From positions 27,555,731-27,619,730 of the forward strand of contig OX421500.1 in the NCBI GenBank assembly GCA_949126835.1: DNA of 64,000 nucleotides, read 5' to 3'. Below, in pieces: positions 41,965 through 56,900 of the stretch (within the stretch, counting starts at the first letter, position 1; every line of letters starts with the position of its first letter). Under the pieces are notes generated by a model. The model ran no database searches and was not told the origin of the DNA. It saw nothing but the letters and a program-made list of their open reading frames with translations. This stretch comes from Anisus vortex (lineage: Eukaryota; Mollusca; Gastropoda; Planorbidae). A program made the translations under genes and the position numbers.

Positions 41965-44900
41965 GTAATAAACAATAATTTTCACTTTGTTAACATTTTG
42001 TAACTGCTCAGCTACTGTTTATTTCTGTTGCTTTTTTTGTGTGAAAATAAGTGTCAAATTGTAGGCCTAATGAATGGTGAACCGTTGTAATTCATCGGAC
42101 TAGGTATAGATTCCTAGCCATTTGATTAGGATTAGAGGGGCTTGAGTCGTGGGCTTGACTTTTTTAACTTTAACTCTTTAACCTTAACTCTTAACTCAGT
42201 TAGGCTACTGATACTGATACTCTAACTCTAAGCTTAGGCTTAGAGTTGTTAAATGTTAAAAAATGTAATAAGAACACAAACAAAAGTTAACATAAAAGCA
42301 TAAAACATGTTAGTTATTAGTAAGGCTACACTTACTAGAATATGCATTATCATATTCTGTATGAGACCCATCAACAAAAAATCCTCACTAAAAACGAGAA
42401 CAAATCTATCTTATATTCTTCTTATTTATATGTAACAGACGCTCTATCTATACAGGAAATACACTTTTCTTATCCCATATCATCCCATATGCAAGAACAA
42501 ATGCATATTCCTAGGCTATATTTATAAGTAATCTTGGTTCCTGATTGGCATCCAGGCATAGAATAACCAGGAAAATGAAACCAATAACTTAATATCATTT
42601 AAGTACAGTAGGCCTACATGTTACTTACATGTAGATTGTGGATCCACTAGATTAGGGCATATGAAACTAGGGCTAAAAGATGAGATTCTGAGATTTTATT
42701 GAACTGTTGAAGTACATCTAGTTAAGATTATAATTAAAAATATGATTTAATATGTGGTATGATAATTTCAGATATGTTGCCTGGATAAGACTTCTCTATC
42801 AATAATTATTAAAATTAGCAAAAAGGCTATGATAATTATAATAATAATACAGTGATAGATAGTCATGGAAGTAATTGACATAGTGTTTAAAATACTTCTA
42901 AATGAGATCGCCCGCTGCCTGGGCAACAGCTGGCTCTTTAAAAGCATTCATTGCCGCCTAGGCTATCATGGCCTCCTTTTACAAAGGGGGATTACACCAT
43001 TGTCCCTTGAGGATGGAAGGATGCCATATATATAAATGAAATTGCTCCATGGGATAGATTAGAGCGTTAAATTTAGTTAAATTGATATTATTTGTGTATA
43101 GGGTATAGAGCTATAGGTACACAGTTTAGACAAATGTTTTTGAAACATAGAAAAAGTTCTCTTTTTTACTAGTGTCAACATTATTTTAACTTGAAATCAT
43201 TTGTTTAGGTCATCAAAACCACTGGTTTTATGCAAGGTTTATATACAGAAGATGAAATGAACTCAGAAAATGTCAAGGTAGGCTTAAAGTATTGTTAGAA
43301 ATGTATTACAATTATATTGTTTAAAAGCATAAACATTTTTATTAAAATGTTCAATCACATTTTTTTTTTTATTGGCTATGTATGCATTGTAGTTTGAAAT
43401 CTCCATAGGCAACCACAGGGAAAAGGGCAAGTGGAGAATAAGTTAGGACTTTCACCCCCATTGCCCTCCACATTTTTTTATATAGTCACGCTGTTCTGCA
43501 GACACCCATTTATTATAATATAATCAGGTAGACAATTTTCATTAGGCATATTCTTCATTCAAATTTCATTATATAAATTATCAAACTGGGAATTAATTAG
43601 CTTTTCATCGTAATTTTTTGTTCCTAAATATTAATTGCCCTTTTTTTTTAAATTACCAAACTCTAGCATCCTTGTATAAACTTATTGATTGTATATTATT
43701 TCTTTACCTAGGATAAAGATGCAAAAATAGCGTTTCTTCAAAAATCTATAGATATGGTTGGTAAGTGTTCAGGATACATTCTCTACTCTTTATTTATTCT
43801 TTAACCCACAAACTGTGATATAGAAACAGGCTGTAGTGTGGGGGCTTAAAAGAGCTTCTTGGGTACCTTTGAAAATGTAATTCTTGGCAGGCAAATCTTA
43901 TTGCTAGACCACATAAAGTATATATTTTTTTCAAATAGACTGAATGGGTAATAAAACGGACTGTTTTGAATGAAAAAAAATTATATTATTATTTGACCAT
44001 AGCCTTGACCTTGGAGTGATCAAGAATTAAAATGTCTTCATTTCAAGTACCTCCAACTCCATTTTTTTCAAAGGCACATTAGTAAAATTCTTATGTAATA
44101 TAATAGCTATTTTATTTATCTTACAGAAAATGTACTATTTACATAAAAAAATGTAACAAGTGTTACATAGAATTAGAACCTATTTACATAGGTTTCTGTT
44201 ATTAATTTCTTTTTAAAAAATAATTTCTTCCAATATCTCTAATTATGTCAAAACAACCAAATATGACATAATGGACATAAAACAAGGTAGAAATCAACAC
44301 ACAAAAGAATCTTGTCTGAAACTTTTTAATTTAATGAAAAATAGTATTAGAAAACAGAACAACATTCATTCTTTGTTAAATACATAGCCACATTCATCCA
44401 CAATCAATAACAATCAGACTTCAGCTTTCCGACTTACTAAAAGATTAACACAAACTAATACTAATATTATTTTTGTGTGTAGTTTAAAATTTATCTTCTG
44501 AATCACTTATATCAGCGCTTAAATATTCATAACTGATTTATTATATAAATGTAAGCAAGATGGTCCAGCTACAGCTTCTTCCATTTCACTAAAATAGCTA
44601 GCAACAAATTAGTTTGACAATCAACACAGTAAAAATAACTTCAAAGTTATTTTTAAAAAGTACAGAAGATCGAAAAAACTGAAGTTTATTTATTAGCAAA
44701 AGAAAGTAGCTATAGTTTAAATAGTTTGTATAAAACATTGGTTTGGGAGCTGCTAATTCATCATAATTTTTATCGGCCGTCACACTACAGAACGCGCTGA
44801 TCTGCTGATTTGTTCGGCCAACCACAGTTCGTGGGCTATAAGAACAAAGCTTTTTCTTTAATTAACACTTCCACATTTTAACAGCTTGTTTTTTATTAAT

Positions 44901-47900
44901 TTTTGTGTGTTGTTTTAACTATTTCTGATTTATTTGCATTTTATTTTCTTTTTCAGTCGCTGTGACAGGGAAAACACTGAGCGCTAAACCAATCAAAATT
45001 GTCGCTGGCCACGAACCTGAAAAAACAAATGAGTTCCTGCAGGCACTAGCAGACGCTATCAATAAAAACGTGAGACTTTTTGTTTTTTGTCTCATTTTTA
45101 ATCATTTAGCCACTTGCAAGTTTCTGTTCATCAGACTGGCATAGTTCATTAAATGTTCACTTTCATTTCTAACAACTCGCAGAAGGATTTATAATTATCT
45201 TCTCTTTCCCATTCTTAAATATATATTATTTTTAAATATCTAGGTTAACAACGATGAGTATGTTAGAAAAGTTCTAAAGATTGACAAGAAGGAAGAGAAA
45301 AAAGAAAAAACCAAAGAAAGAACAGAGAAGAAAAAAGAAGTTGAGGTATTATTCCTATAGTGTTGAGGTATTATTCCTATAGTGTTTAGGTATTATTCCT
45401 ATAGTGTTGAGGTATTATTCCTATAGTGTTGAGGTATTATTCCTATAGTGTTGAGGTATTATTCCTATAGTGTTGAGGTATTATTCCTATAGTGTTGAGG
45501 TATTATTCCTATAGTGTTGAGGTATTATTCCTATAGTGTTGAGGTATTATTCCTAGAGTGTTGAGGTATTATTCCTATAGTGTTGAGGTATTATTCCTAG
45601 AGTGTTGAGGTATTATTCCTATAGTGTTGAGGTTTTATTCCTATAGTGTTGAGGTATTATTCCTATAGAGTTGAGGTATTATTCCTATAGTGTTGAGGTA
45701 TTATTCCTATAGTGTTGAGGTATTATTCCTATAGTGTTGAGGTATTATTCCTAGAGTGTTGAGGTATTATTCCTATAGTGTTGAGGTATTATTCCTATAG
45801 TGTTGAGGTATTATTCCTAGAGTGTTGAGGTATTATTCCTATAGTGTTGAGGTATTATTCCTAGAGTGTTGAGGTATTATTCCTATAGTGTTGAGGTATT
45901 ATTCCTATAGTGTTGATTCCTGGACATTTTGATCAATAATTGATTTGAGTTGTAGGTTGACATTTTAGAATATAAAATATGTTACATTAATTTTTTTCCT
46001 GTGTTTAGGACACAAAAGAAAGAAATGAAATCAATGGGAAAGACCGGGAGAAAAGCAGAGACAGAGAAAAGGAGAAGACACAAGATAAAGAGCGGGAGAG
46101 GCATAAAGACAGAGAAAAAGAGTCCAGGAGCAGAGATAAGTCTAAGGATGGCAAGGAGAGGGAAGAAAGACACAAAGATAAACCCAGGGAACATAGGGAT
46201 AAAGAAGAAAGGCACAAAGATAAGGAGGAGAGGCCTAAAGAGAAGGAAGGAAGGTCTAAAGAAAAAGAAGAAAAGCATAAAGAAAGAGAAGAGCGTCCTA
46301 GGGATGCATCTAAAAAGGTTTGGCAAAAATTACTTTTACAAACACAAAACTTATCTGGTTTTGCTATCCTCAAAGAATATATTTGTAGTTTTTATCATAG
46401 AACATAACTGTAGCTTTCATCATAGAACATAATTGTATATTTTATTAAAGAACTTAATTGTTGTTTTTATCAAAGAAGATAATGTTATATTTCATCAAAG
46501 AATCTAATTATAGTTATCATAATAGAGCCTAGTTGTAGACTTTCTGAGCTATCTAGTTTTATTTTTATCAGTTACCTTGTGTTGGTGATGTTGACTGTCA
46601 CCTTTGTCTTGTGAGAGCCACTAGCCCTAGAATTTTAAATAGTATTGAGTTTGTCAAAAATTTCTACACCCATTATTTACTTTCTGTGCAAAATGTCTAC
46701 TTCTTGAAAGTGGAAAGGGCTGTAAACAACTACCTTAGGCTTAACAGTCCATGTTGTGCTGTGTGATAGCTTCTGATTCTGTCGAGTTTCATTGTCTTTG
46801 CTCTGTCGTTTGTCAAGTTTTTCCTCTGTTCATTAATGTTAGGGTGAAAGCCACAGAGCTAGAACCCGTGCAGATGAAAAGGAGGTTTCTAATGTACAGT
46901 GTGCCGACGTTGCAGCGCCTGAAGCGAGCAAAGTATCCCACTGTGTTGATACTTTGACTCATAGTCTCGGAGAAGACTTAGCTAAGGGAGATCATGTGAT
47001 TTTGTTTATATTTTCCATGTTCATTTTAGTGTTGATTTTTTGCTTGAAAGAAATATTTTTTTACAGTAAATCTAAATCTTTATAAATCTCATGCTATTAT
47101 TCTCAGTCCTACTGTGTACTCAAAAATTATTATTATTGGCTTTCAGTATTTTATAAACTAAAGCAAGGGTCGGCAACCTTTTGATAATAATGTGACCAAG
47201 TAGGATTTCTAATTCATTCAGTGTGTCGAAAGCCTAAAATTTATCTTGTTCTAGCACTCAATTTTTTGTAAAAAAGACTTTTGGAGGTCTTCCACGGGCC
47301 AAGTCTGGCATGCGTGCCGTAGGTTGCCGATCCCTGAACTAAAGGGTATTTATCGCAGATTCCTATGGAAAAAAACTCAAACCTCATTTTAAAAAAAATA
47401 TTTCGTTTAGTGTAGCTTTATAAAAGGAAGGCAATAATCTTTTGTTCAATAGTTACAGCTTCATTACAGCTTGTGTTATTTTTTACAATTTTCTTGCATT
47501 TTATTTAAAATTGTTTATAATTTTCTTAGCCATCATATATATATATAAATCTCAAAAGGAATATGTATGTATGTATGTGGGTATGTACATACCGCATAAT
47601 CTTTTTAAATACTAAACATAAAAACGTGAAATTTGCTACAAATATTCTTTGCGTTACGGCGGTGAACACTGTCAAGGTTTTAAGAAAATTAAAATGACAG
47701 CAGTGGTCAGTTTGGTCAAAAAACGCGAAAAAAACACAACTTTTGATTCACATTGTCTTTGCCAGTACAACTTTTTATAGTTTTTCGTCACAAAGTTAGA
47801 AAAAAAAGGATGCGCTGAGATTATTTTTATGACGTCATCAAAGTTTGCGCATGGATTTTTTAGCGATGAAGGGACATTTTTCATTCATGTTTAAATTGAC

Positions 47901-50900
47901 GTCATCAAACTATGTGCATGGATTTTTATCTCAATGATGGGAACAAATTTTCTTCATGTTTAAATTTCCTACGTGCCGTAAACAACATAAATTCTTTACA
48001 CTACCAATACTGTAGTTGATTTTCTTAATCTATCACTACTTTAATACTTTACACTGTGAATACATGACTTAAAGCTAATTAATAATTTAAAACTTTAAGC
48101 AAATAGATTTAGCATTTTTTTTCTGTTTCGGGAAGTAATACCGACGCATTACTAAGCTTATTTAAACGCAGCGGTCCTGGTTACACTCTATATTTAAGCT
48201 TATAATTATGTGGCGTCATCAAATTTTTCGTATTTATGCGTTTAAGAAGGGTACAAAATTTTGTTTTAATTTGCGTCGTAATTTGTAGAATGCAATATTT
48301 AAATGGTTTAAGTTACCGGAAAAGACTATTGCTTATAACTCCATGGGTTATTTTATACAGTTCCGAGAACTGGGCACCTTTAGGCTTATCGCCTTGGTAA
48401 CGGCCATTGTCTAAATTACCGGGCAATGTTTAAATTACCGGGCAATGTTTATAATACCGGGCAATGTTAAAATTACCGGGCAATGTTTAAATTACCGGGC
48501 AATGTTTAAATTACCGGGCAATGTTTAATTACCGGGCAATGTTTAAATTACCGGGCATTGTTTATAATACCGGGCAATGTTTAAATTACCGGGCAATGTT
48601 TAAATTACCGGACAATGTTTATATTACCGGGCAATGTTTAATTTGCCGGGTAATGTTCAAATTGCTGGAACTAACTTTTTAAAGTTTTAATTCGTGTCGT
48701 ATACGTTTTATAAACATTATTTCATATGGGTTTCATTTGTTATCGTTTTACATGTTGAATAGAAAATTTGATTCTAAGTTTGCTTCCAAAGCAACAATAA
48801 ATAAATAAATAGCAAATAAACAAAAACAACACAACATAGGTCTGCGACTTAATGTTTGTTGTAAAAAAAATATATCAAACAATCATTAAAAAAAATAAAA
48901 GTACTGTCGAATGTTCTTAATCAATGAATAGAACAAAATATATTCATGTTTTAATTTGCGTCGTAATTTATAGCGGGCAATTTTGTAATTGTTATAATGG
49001 GTGATGAGTGATGATTTTAACGGGTAATTCATGTTGTAGCGGGCAAATAAAAATTACCTCACGTTTAAATTCGTGTCGTAGGTCATGCGGGCAATCTCAT
49101 TATAACTGCCTGAGTAGTTAGAGTGTATGTAAACATAACTTTTAGCCGGTTCGGAGGACCGGGCACATAACGGCTTGTAGTTATATAAACGAGAGAGATT
49201 GGTTGCTCAGCTAAGGTATTAAGCTATTAAGTTAATATTTTCTAAACCTACTATTATCCTAGAAAAAGATAATTTTCTATTACCTGTGTTTATCACACAA
49301 CTTTTCCATCAAACTAAGAGTGAAAAAGTGGCAAGCCCTTTTCTAAAAACGCATCTAGGCAAATTTAAGGCAGATAAGCAAATGCTCTTCTCCAAGAGTC
49401 CTGAAATAATAGTCTAAGCTTGATAATGTACTGCTAAAAAATTACTTCACCCTATGTGGTAGATGTTTTCAATTCATTTTTTTAAAATCAGGATCACACA
49501 AAGGAAAAAGAAAACGACTCTTTAGAGATAAATCCAGACAGCACTGAACAGAAAGACAAACAAGTAAGTGTTTTAATACATGTAACAGCACTAGAGTTGA
49601 AATACACTTTACATGTAACAGCACTATATTGGTGTAGAGTATAAATACACTTTACATGTAACAGCACTATATTGGTGTAGAGTTTAAATACACTTTACAT
49701 GTAACAGCACTATATTGGTGTAGAATATAAATACACTTTACATGTAACAGCACTATATTGGTGTAGAGTTGAAATACACTTTACATGTAACAGCACTATT
49801 TTGGTGTAGAGTTTAAATACACTTTACATGTAACAGCACTATATTGGTGTAGAGTTTTAATACACTTTACATGTAACAGCACTATATTGGTGTAGAGTTT
49901 AAATACACTTTACATGTAACAGCACTATATTGGTGTAGAGTTGAAATACACTTTACATGTAGTAGCACTATATTGGTGTAGAGTTGAAATACACTTACAT
50001 ATAACAGCACTATATTGGTGTAGAGTTGAAATACACTTTACATCTTACATCACTATATTGGCGTACTTTTCAAATGCACTTTACATGTAGCAGCACTATA
50101 TTGGCGTACTTTTCAAATACACTTTACATGTAACATCACTATATTGGTGTACTTTTCAAATGCACTTTACTTGTAGCAGCACTATATTGGCGTACTTTTC
50201 AAATACACTTTACATGTAACATCACTATATTGGTGTACTTTTCAAATGCACTTTACATGTAACAGCACTATATTAGTGTACTTTTCAAATGCACTTTACA
50301 TGTAACAGCACTATATTGGTGTACTTTTCAAATGCACTTTACATGTAACATCACTATATTGGTGTACTTTTCAAATGCACTTTACATGTAACATCACTAT
50401 ATTGGTGTACTTTTCAAATGCACTTCACATGTAACAGCACTATATTGGTGTACTTTTCAAATGCACTTTACATGTAACAGCACTATATTGGTGTACTTTT
50501 CAAATGCACTTTACATGTAACAGCACTATATTGGTGTACTTTTCAAATGCACTTTACATGTAACAGCACTATATTGGTGTACTTTTCCAATGCACTTTAC
50601 ATGTAACAGCACTATATTGGTGTACTTTTCAAATGCACTTTACATGTAACAGCACTATATTGGTGTACTTTTCAAATGCACTTTACATGTAACATCACTA
50701 TATTGGTGTACTTTTCAAATGCACTTTACATGTAACAGCACTATATTAGTGTACTTTTGAAATACATTTTACATGAAACAGCACTATATTAGTGTGCCGT
50801 TGAAATACACTAAGTAAGTGGAACAGCACTATAATTAATTGTTTTACATTTAATCTCATAAAATGTTTTTTACCAAGTTAAACAAAATTTACTAAGTTAA

Positions 50901-53900
50901 AGAATACACTATAGATGTAAAACCACTAAAATGTACATTTGAAATCAACTTTATATGTAAAAACTCTTTTGTACATTTTACCTACAAAAACATTCAATCA
51001 TTGTACACTTATACTCACCAGAAACCTGCTAATTTACAACGACCTACTTCTGCTAAAGGCTCGAGGAGGCGGAGAGAAGGTAGACTAGAACTTTTCTATT
51101 ATTTCTTTCTGTTTTCTTATTTCAGTTTTGAAAAAAACTAAAATGGTGTAATAAACCTTCTGTCTGAATTTAATAGAGCTTTCTTCTTTTAATAATCAGT
51201 TATAGAAAGTTTGCTGGAAATTTTTTTTTTTTCATAAAGCAAAACTCTAGGCTTGTAATTAGTAGAACAATTCACTAATCTTGATTCCCGATTTATGGCA
51301 TGTATGTTTTAGCCTTCTTATAAAAGTTAAAGTATTTTTCAGTTTACTGAAGTTTGTGCCTTTGAAAAATGCTAAATATTAATTACGTGTATTTCAATAG
51401 TCTATATTATTAATTCCAATTAAAGCTATTTCTAATATAGTTAAAACAATCATGTATAAAGATAGAAAAGAAACTAATCAGTCTAGTTATATTTTAATTG
51501 TATACTCTACTTAATATTTGCCTTTCACAATTCTACACATATTAATGTTAAAATAATTAATGATATTTAATTCACATTACAAAAATTTTTTGCCAATGGG
51601 TTAATAGTGAAATAATATTTTAGTACTTAAGACATGCCTACCGTTCCGGATTTTCCGGAACCGTTCTGTAAAATGGCTGAAAATTACCCTTGTTCCGCCA
51701 TTCCACATTAGACCAGTTTGTTCCGCAAAGTCAACGTCTCCAAAAATTACGACATTTTAATTAAGAAAGTAATAACGCGATATAAACAAAAGGCTTTTGC
51801 CAACTTTTGTTTTCTTCTTGTCATTTCCGTTTTAATGTATTTCCTATTTTTGGTCGAGAGTGCATAAGTGTAGGCCAGGGCACTGCCGACTACTTGTCGA
51901 ATAATTTTAGGGAAACTAAAACTAAACAAATCATTGCTAGCCAAAACAAAATGTTACCTTCTAGTAACTTAATAAAAGTAGTTGCTAAATTAAAATTTAA
52001 AATAAAGTAAATTATATTTTCCCTACTGCTTTAAATTGGTCGGCTAGTAGGCTAAATCTAAAACTGATGTTGGTGGAATTAGAACTGACATAGTGATACT
52101 AGTGCTAGTGCATTTAGCTAGGCCTATTCAAGCCTATTGTAATAAATTTGCTTACGCGTAAAGTGGCATAGACCTTTAGACTTAGTTCTAGGCCTAGGCT
52201 TATGAATTTAGTTTTACCAATGTCAAGCATTTAAGACTCACTTACCTTGACCTTAGTCCTTAGTTAAGAATATAGATAGGCCCTAGCTAGATAGACATAC
52301 TGATTAATTTGAATTAACCACTTTCTGAGTTTTTGCCCTAGACCTTAGACTTAGTAGATTGAAAGGTTTATTTAAAAAAAAAAACACAGCATTGTAATTA
52401 TTGCGTAATAGCTTTAATTCATATAGCTACATAAAAAGCCACTGTTTTTCCTTTTAATAGGTTTATGACCTTAGTTAAACTTAGATAAATGTAATCCCCC
52501 CCTTCCACAATAATTTTCTATTCATAAACTCTATATTGACTTTGATTGTATTCTAGATCTTATATATATTTAATATATACAGTGTTATTACTGTAAATGA
52601 GACCATTTTTCTTATGTATTTTAAAAATATTATTTAGCGTATATTTAGCTCAAAAAGGCTTCCTCCGCTCTTATGTTCCTCATTTTGGTCCCATGTTCCT
52701 TATTTTTACCTTGGGTGTTCCTCATTTTGATATGTGGAGGTAGGCATGTCTGGTACTTGTGCAATAGTTTATGTAGAAGTTGTAAAAATGTTGAGGGAAA
52801 AAGATTTGGTCATACACTTTACAAAATAAAAAAAACTTTGTTACCTTAAAACTATCCTATAAAGCTACCATGGTGGACATATTATTTAACACACATTTTA
52901 GTTGGTAATGCTTTTGTCAGGACAATAGTAATAGTTTTGCGTGTTTTTTTTTAGATTAACGTTACCGTTTAAAAAAAATGTGGTTTAAGTAGTTAAAATA
53001 TGAAATCTTTATTGGTGGCCAGTTCTATGGACTTGTTACAAAATTAGATTCAATAGATCACTTTGCAGAGATTTCAAAGAATCTGAGAATGCTTTTAATT
53101 ACCAGTATTTAAAAGTAAAATACCCTTCGGACCAAACTGATCAGTTTCTGTGGCCACAGCATACCAGGGGATGTGTGGACAGCACATTGCCCACCGGCCT
53201 TTACTTCACCCCAACTTATGTCAGGTACCCATCAGAGCTGGGTAGACTCAGGATTTGAACCCAGGACCTTCCCATTGCCAGTCGAATGCGCTTCCGCTCG
53301 GCTACTGTGCTCCATAATTACCAGTATATATCAGAATTAAAAGAATAAACTAAAAAAAAACATGACTACTTGAAGTGTTGTCTCATCAATAATTTCCTTT
53401 TCTTCTGGCTAGCTAAACTATTCAGACAGAAGGTTCGACAATGTAATACATAAAAAGCTGGGGTGGGTGGGGGTGGGGGGGGGGGAATGACATTATTATA
53501 AAAGAGAAAAAGCTTATTAGCAAAAGGTACAGAGTCTGCTTAAACTGACTTGTAAGAATAAAATTCACATTGTAATATAATAATTTAAGTTTTGCAAGTC
53601 AAGTTGCATTTACAATCAAAATAGTTAAACTGAGGGCTAAATTAAAGAATTAAAGCCTATTTAGTAAGAAAAGGGTGGCAACCACTGAGATATATTTACA
53701 TGGAGTGATCAATCACTTTAATTTGTTTGGAGAATGCAGACTTTTATTCATAGATAAGTTTTAATGTACCAGTAGTCAGATGGCTGATTTGACACTGACC
53801 TAAATTAAATTTAATTTTAAGGCCTTTGCATTAGTGAGCAACTGAAACCTACCATATTATTATTATGTTTTTATGGCATTTATTACATGCATGAGTATAA

Positions 53901-56900
53901 CCCGTGATGAACTAACTAAAATACACGTATAAGTGTATATAATACCCAATTAATTTATATATTTTTGGCATTCAATCAAGAAAGATCAACAACCATTTTG
54001 TTGAGTTCATTTTCATGGACGCATTTCTGGAAAGTTTTAAAATCAAAAGTACATGTTTAATTTTATATATGTCGGGGTCAAATTGCCATCTTACATTAAA
54101 ACTTATCTATAATATAAAAGTTTGCATTTTTCCGACATTTTTATGCCTTTTTCAAAGTGATTGAGCACTCCATGTATATATAGCTATGTGTTGGCAACTC
54201 CTTTATGTTTTTTACTAAAGAGTGACTTAATACCTATTGCAAGTAAGCCACTCCTAAAAATAATGTAAAGAAATTTTGTTATTGTCTTAATTTACTAAAC
54301 TATTGTAGAGTGATTTGATGGTTTGCAGTGTATTATTCAAACTTCTTCTGAACTGGTTATTTATTGGATGTATTCTATTTAACTGTCTGTTAACAGCTCA
54401 GAATCATACAACGTTTGGTAAATATTTAATACACATATTTGTATCTTATCCTCAATATAAATTTTGTATATATGTGTATATCATATGAATATACAGATAT
54501 ATCAGGCATACACATCTTTTAAAACATAACTTTTCTTTAAAAAAAACATTTAAGAAAGAGATCACTATATGAATTAGATAACCTTGTCAAAATAAATAAC
54601 AAACAAGGTTTCTGATAGTTTATTATTATGCCTTTGTTATTCCTTGTATTGCCAAATTCCTTCAGAAATAACAAATAGCTATTTTCTGTTGACTAGTTAG
54701 AGATAGCTCTTTCTTAGTAGCCTTTCTTTAAAGTATGTGAATATTAATCTATTTTTTTGTTATACCTATCTGCGTCTAAAAAGGGCATGCCTTTAATCAA
54801 CTTAACCTATTGTAAATAGAATATGAGAATCCTTCTAGTAGCCTTCATGTTTTATACCTTAGAATGGCCCATGTTTTGTTCATTTTAAGTTAAATGAATG
54901 CATATCTAGAAAAGAGGGTAATGTTTTTTTTTTTTTTTATGAAATGAGACTACAGCAACTCTCTTAGACTACTGGCTGTGTTGTGTACACATTAAGAAAT
55001 AGAAAGATAGAGAAAAAAAGAAAGTAGACTTTGCTTGCTATCTGTAAACTAAAATGTCTAAGTGATGAACCATTCTCTCTTGGCACTACTAGGCAAGGGT
55101 ATTGTTGGTGATGAAGGCACTGAAGATGAAGGTATCACTTGACCATATTTTCTGTGTGTACATTTGATGGTTGTACAAATGTTGGTTGTGTTTATTACTC
55201 TACTTATTCCTATGGAAACCAATCATTGTTTTCACATCAAGTAAATTACCATAAATTTGGGGGGTGGGGTGGAGATGCTATATGTTTTTGAATGCTATAA
55301 AATAAATGGGTACTTTAAAGCCTCTGTTTGGGAAATGAAAAATGTCTCTACAGTATTTCTACAGAATTTTTTACTCTTAGAATTTCATTTCAATGTTTCA
55401 TTCTTTGCACTCCAGTATGGTGAATTCCAGGTAAAAGTGGACACAATATCAAATAATTAAACGGCATACACTTTGACTTAGTTATACATTTATAGTATAT
55501 GATTTTTAAGTAAAGTATCCGTCGGACCGAATTAGTCCATAGGTTCTTAGTATGAAGTTATTTTTGGTATCTTAGTTTGAGATTAGTTTCACATGATCTG
55601 GTGGCCTTCTTATAGAAAAAAAGAAAACATGTTGTCTGGTACATTTTAATAGAACTAGGTGAATTTTACTTTGCTTGACTTGCATGAAATAATTATGAAC
55701 TTTTCATGGTGATTATCACATGATGGACAGCATTAAAAGCCTGCAATTTTTATAGAGAGGTTTACATTCTAACATGTACAGTAAAGAATTGACGATGCTG
55801 TTCAGAGTTGGTTGCATTAAGAAGCTTTACATCAGTAACAAAGCTCTATTACATCAGTCACAATAGAAAATATAATAACTTTGTTTTCATTTCTTCTGTC
55901 TTACATTCTATATAATTGAAAACCCCAAACATTTTCATAGTTAAATTATGGACACTTAATGACATTTTTTTATATTTATACTTGATGCTAATTAAAATTA
56001 CCTTTCTGAAAGTTATGCTTGGAATTCACCATATTATTCATTTTAAATATTTCTCATGATTACACATATTCTTTTTTTTTTCTTTGTTACACATATTGTT
56101 TATTTTCTACACAGCAAACTTTGCTTGTCTATCCATTACTTTGAATACAAAAAAGCAAACTGAGTTTTAGATAAGAAGAGCAATTGGAACTTCATTAAGG
56201 CTTGCTTTGTCTGCCTATTCAACAGCCTGTGACCTTTTTGTGCTTTTGTGTTATTTCATTTAACACATCTTTTTTTTTTTTTTTAATATTTATTTACAAA
56301 CCGTCTTTCTACTTTTGCTGTTGTTTGTCCTTTTAGACATCTTCATATTATTTAATAAATATTGTAAGATTGTTTTAATAGATTGCAATTTTAATGTATT
56401 CATGATCAATTATGAAAATAACAGTCGATGCATAGCAAAACTTTTGTAATTAAAATTCCTTCATGTGTGTTATAATTTTTCAACATTACAAAAGTTTGTC
56501 TGTAAATTATGGATATATGATGTTTAAATCCCTCAAAAGGTCAAATTAAAACTGTTCTGTTCTCATTAAGGTTTTTGTCCCCCTAGGCCGTGCTCTGGAC
56601 AGAAGAATCACAATTGATTTTTTTTTTAATTTCCGTTGCATATTTTTGCACATTTTTTAGTTATGATTGCTTTCACTAGAAACTAAATTTCTGTATATTT
56701 TTTTTCATATTAAATTTTTTATTGCTGTTCTGAGGGTATGCTTATGAAAAAGCAAGGCCTACTGATTCTATTATTAAAAAGCTTTATTGCACTAGTGAGT
56801 TTATGTTATATTGGTGCTAGTTTTAAAATTTAAAGCTGTATGTCTTTCAAAATCAGATAACAGTTGGGAATTAAAAAGAAAAAAGAGTTATACTATACCA

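Noticed and set aside
46001..46432. 143-codon and 122-codon ORFs on opposite strands
   Set aside because: They are alternative frames of the Lys/Glu/Arg-rich IFT54 exon 6; codon composition keeps several frames open.
47550..49175. Confident Helitron call
   Set aside because: The 5' TC and 3' hairpin are suggestive, but the 3' CTRR end is not canonical and there is no empty-site proof, so it is kept only as a low-confidence feature.
53251..53313. tRNA gene
   Set aside because: A and B boxes are present, but the folded cloverleaf is not maintained and a 12-bp target duplication shows that it is a SINE.
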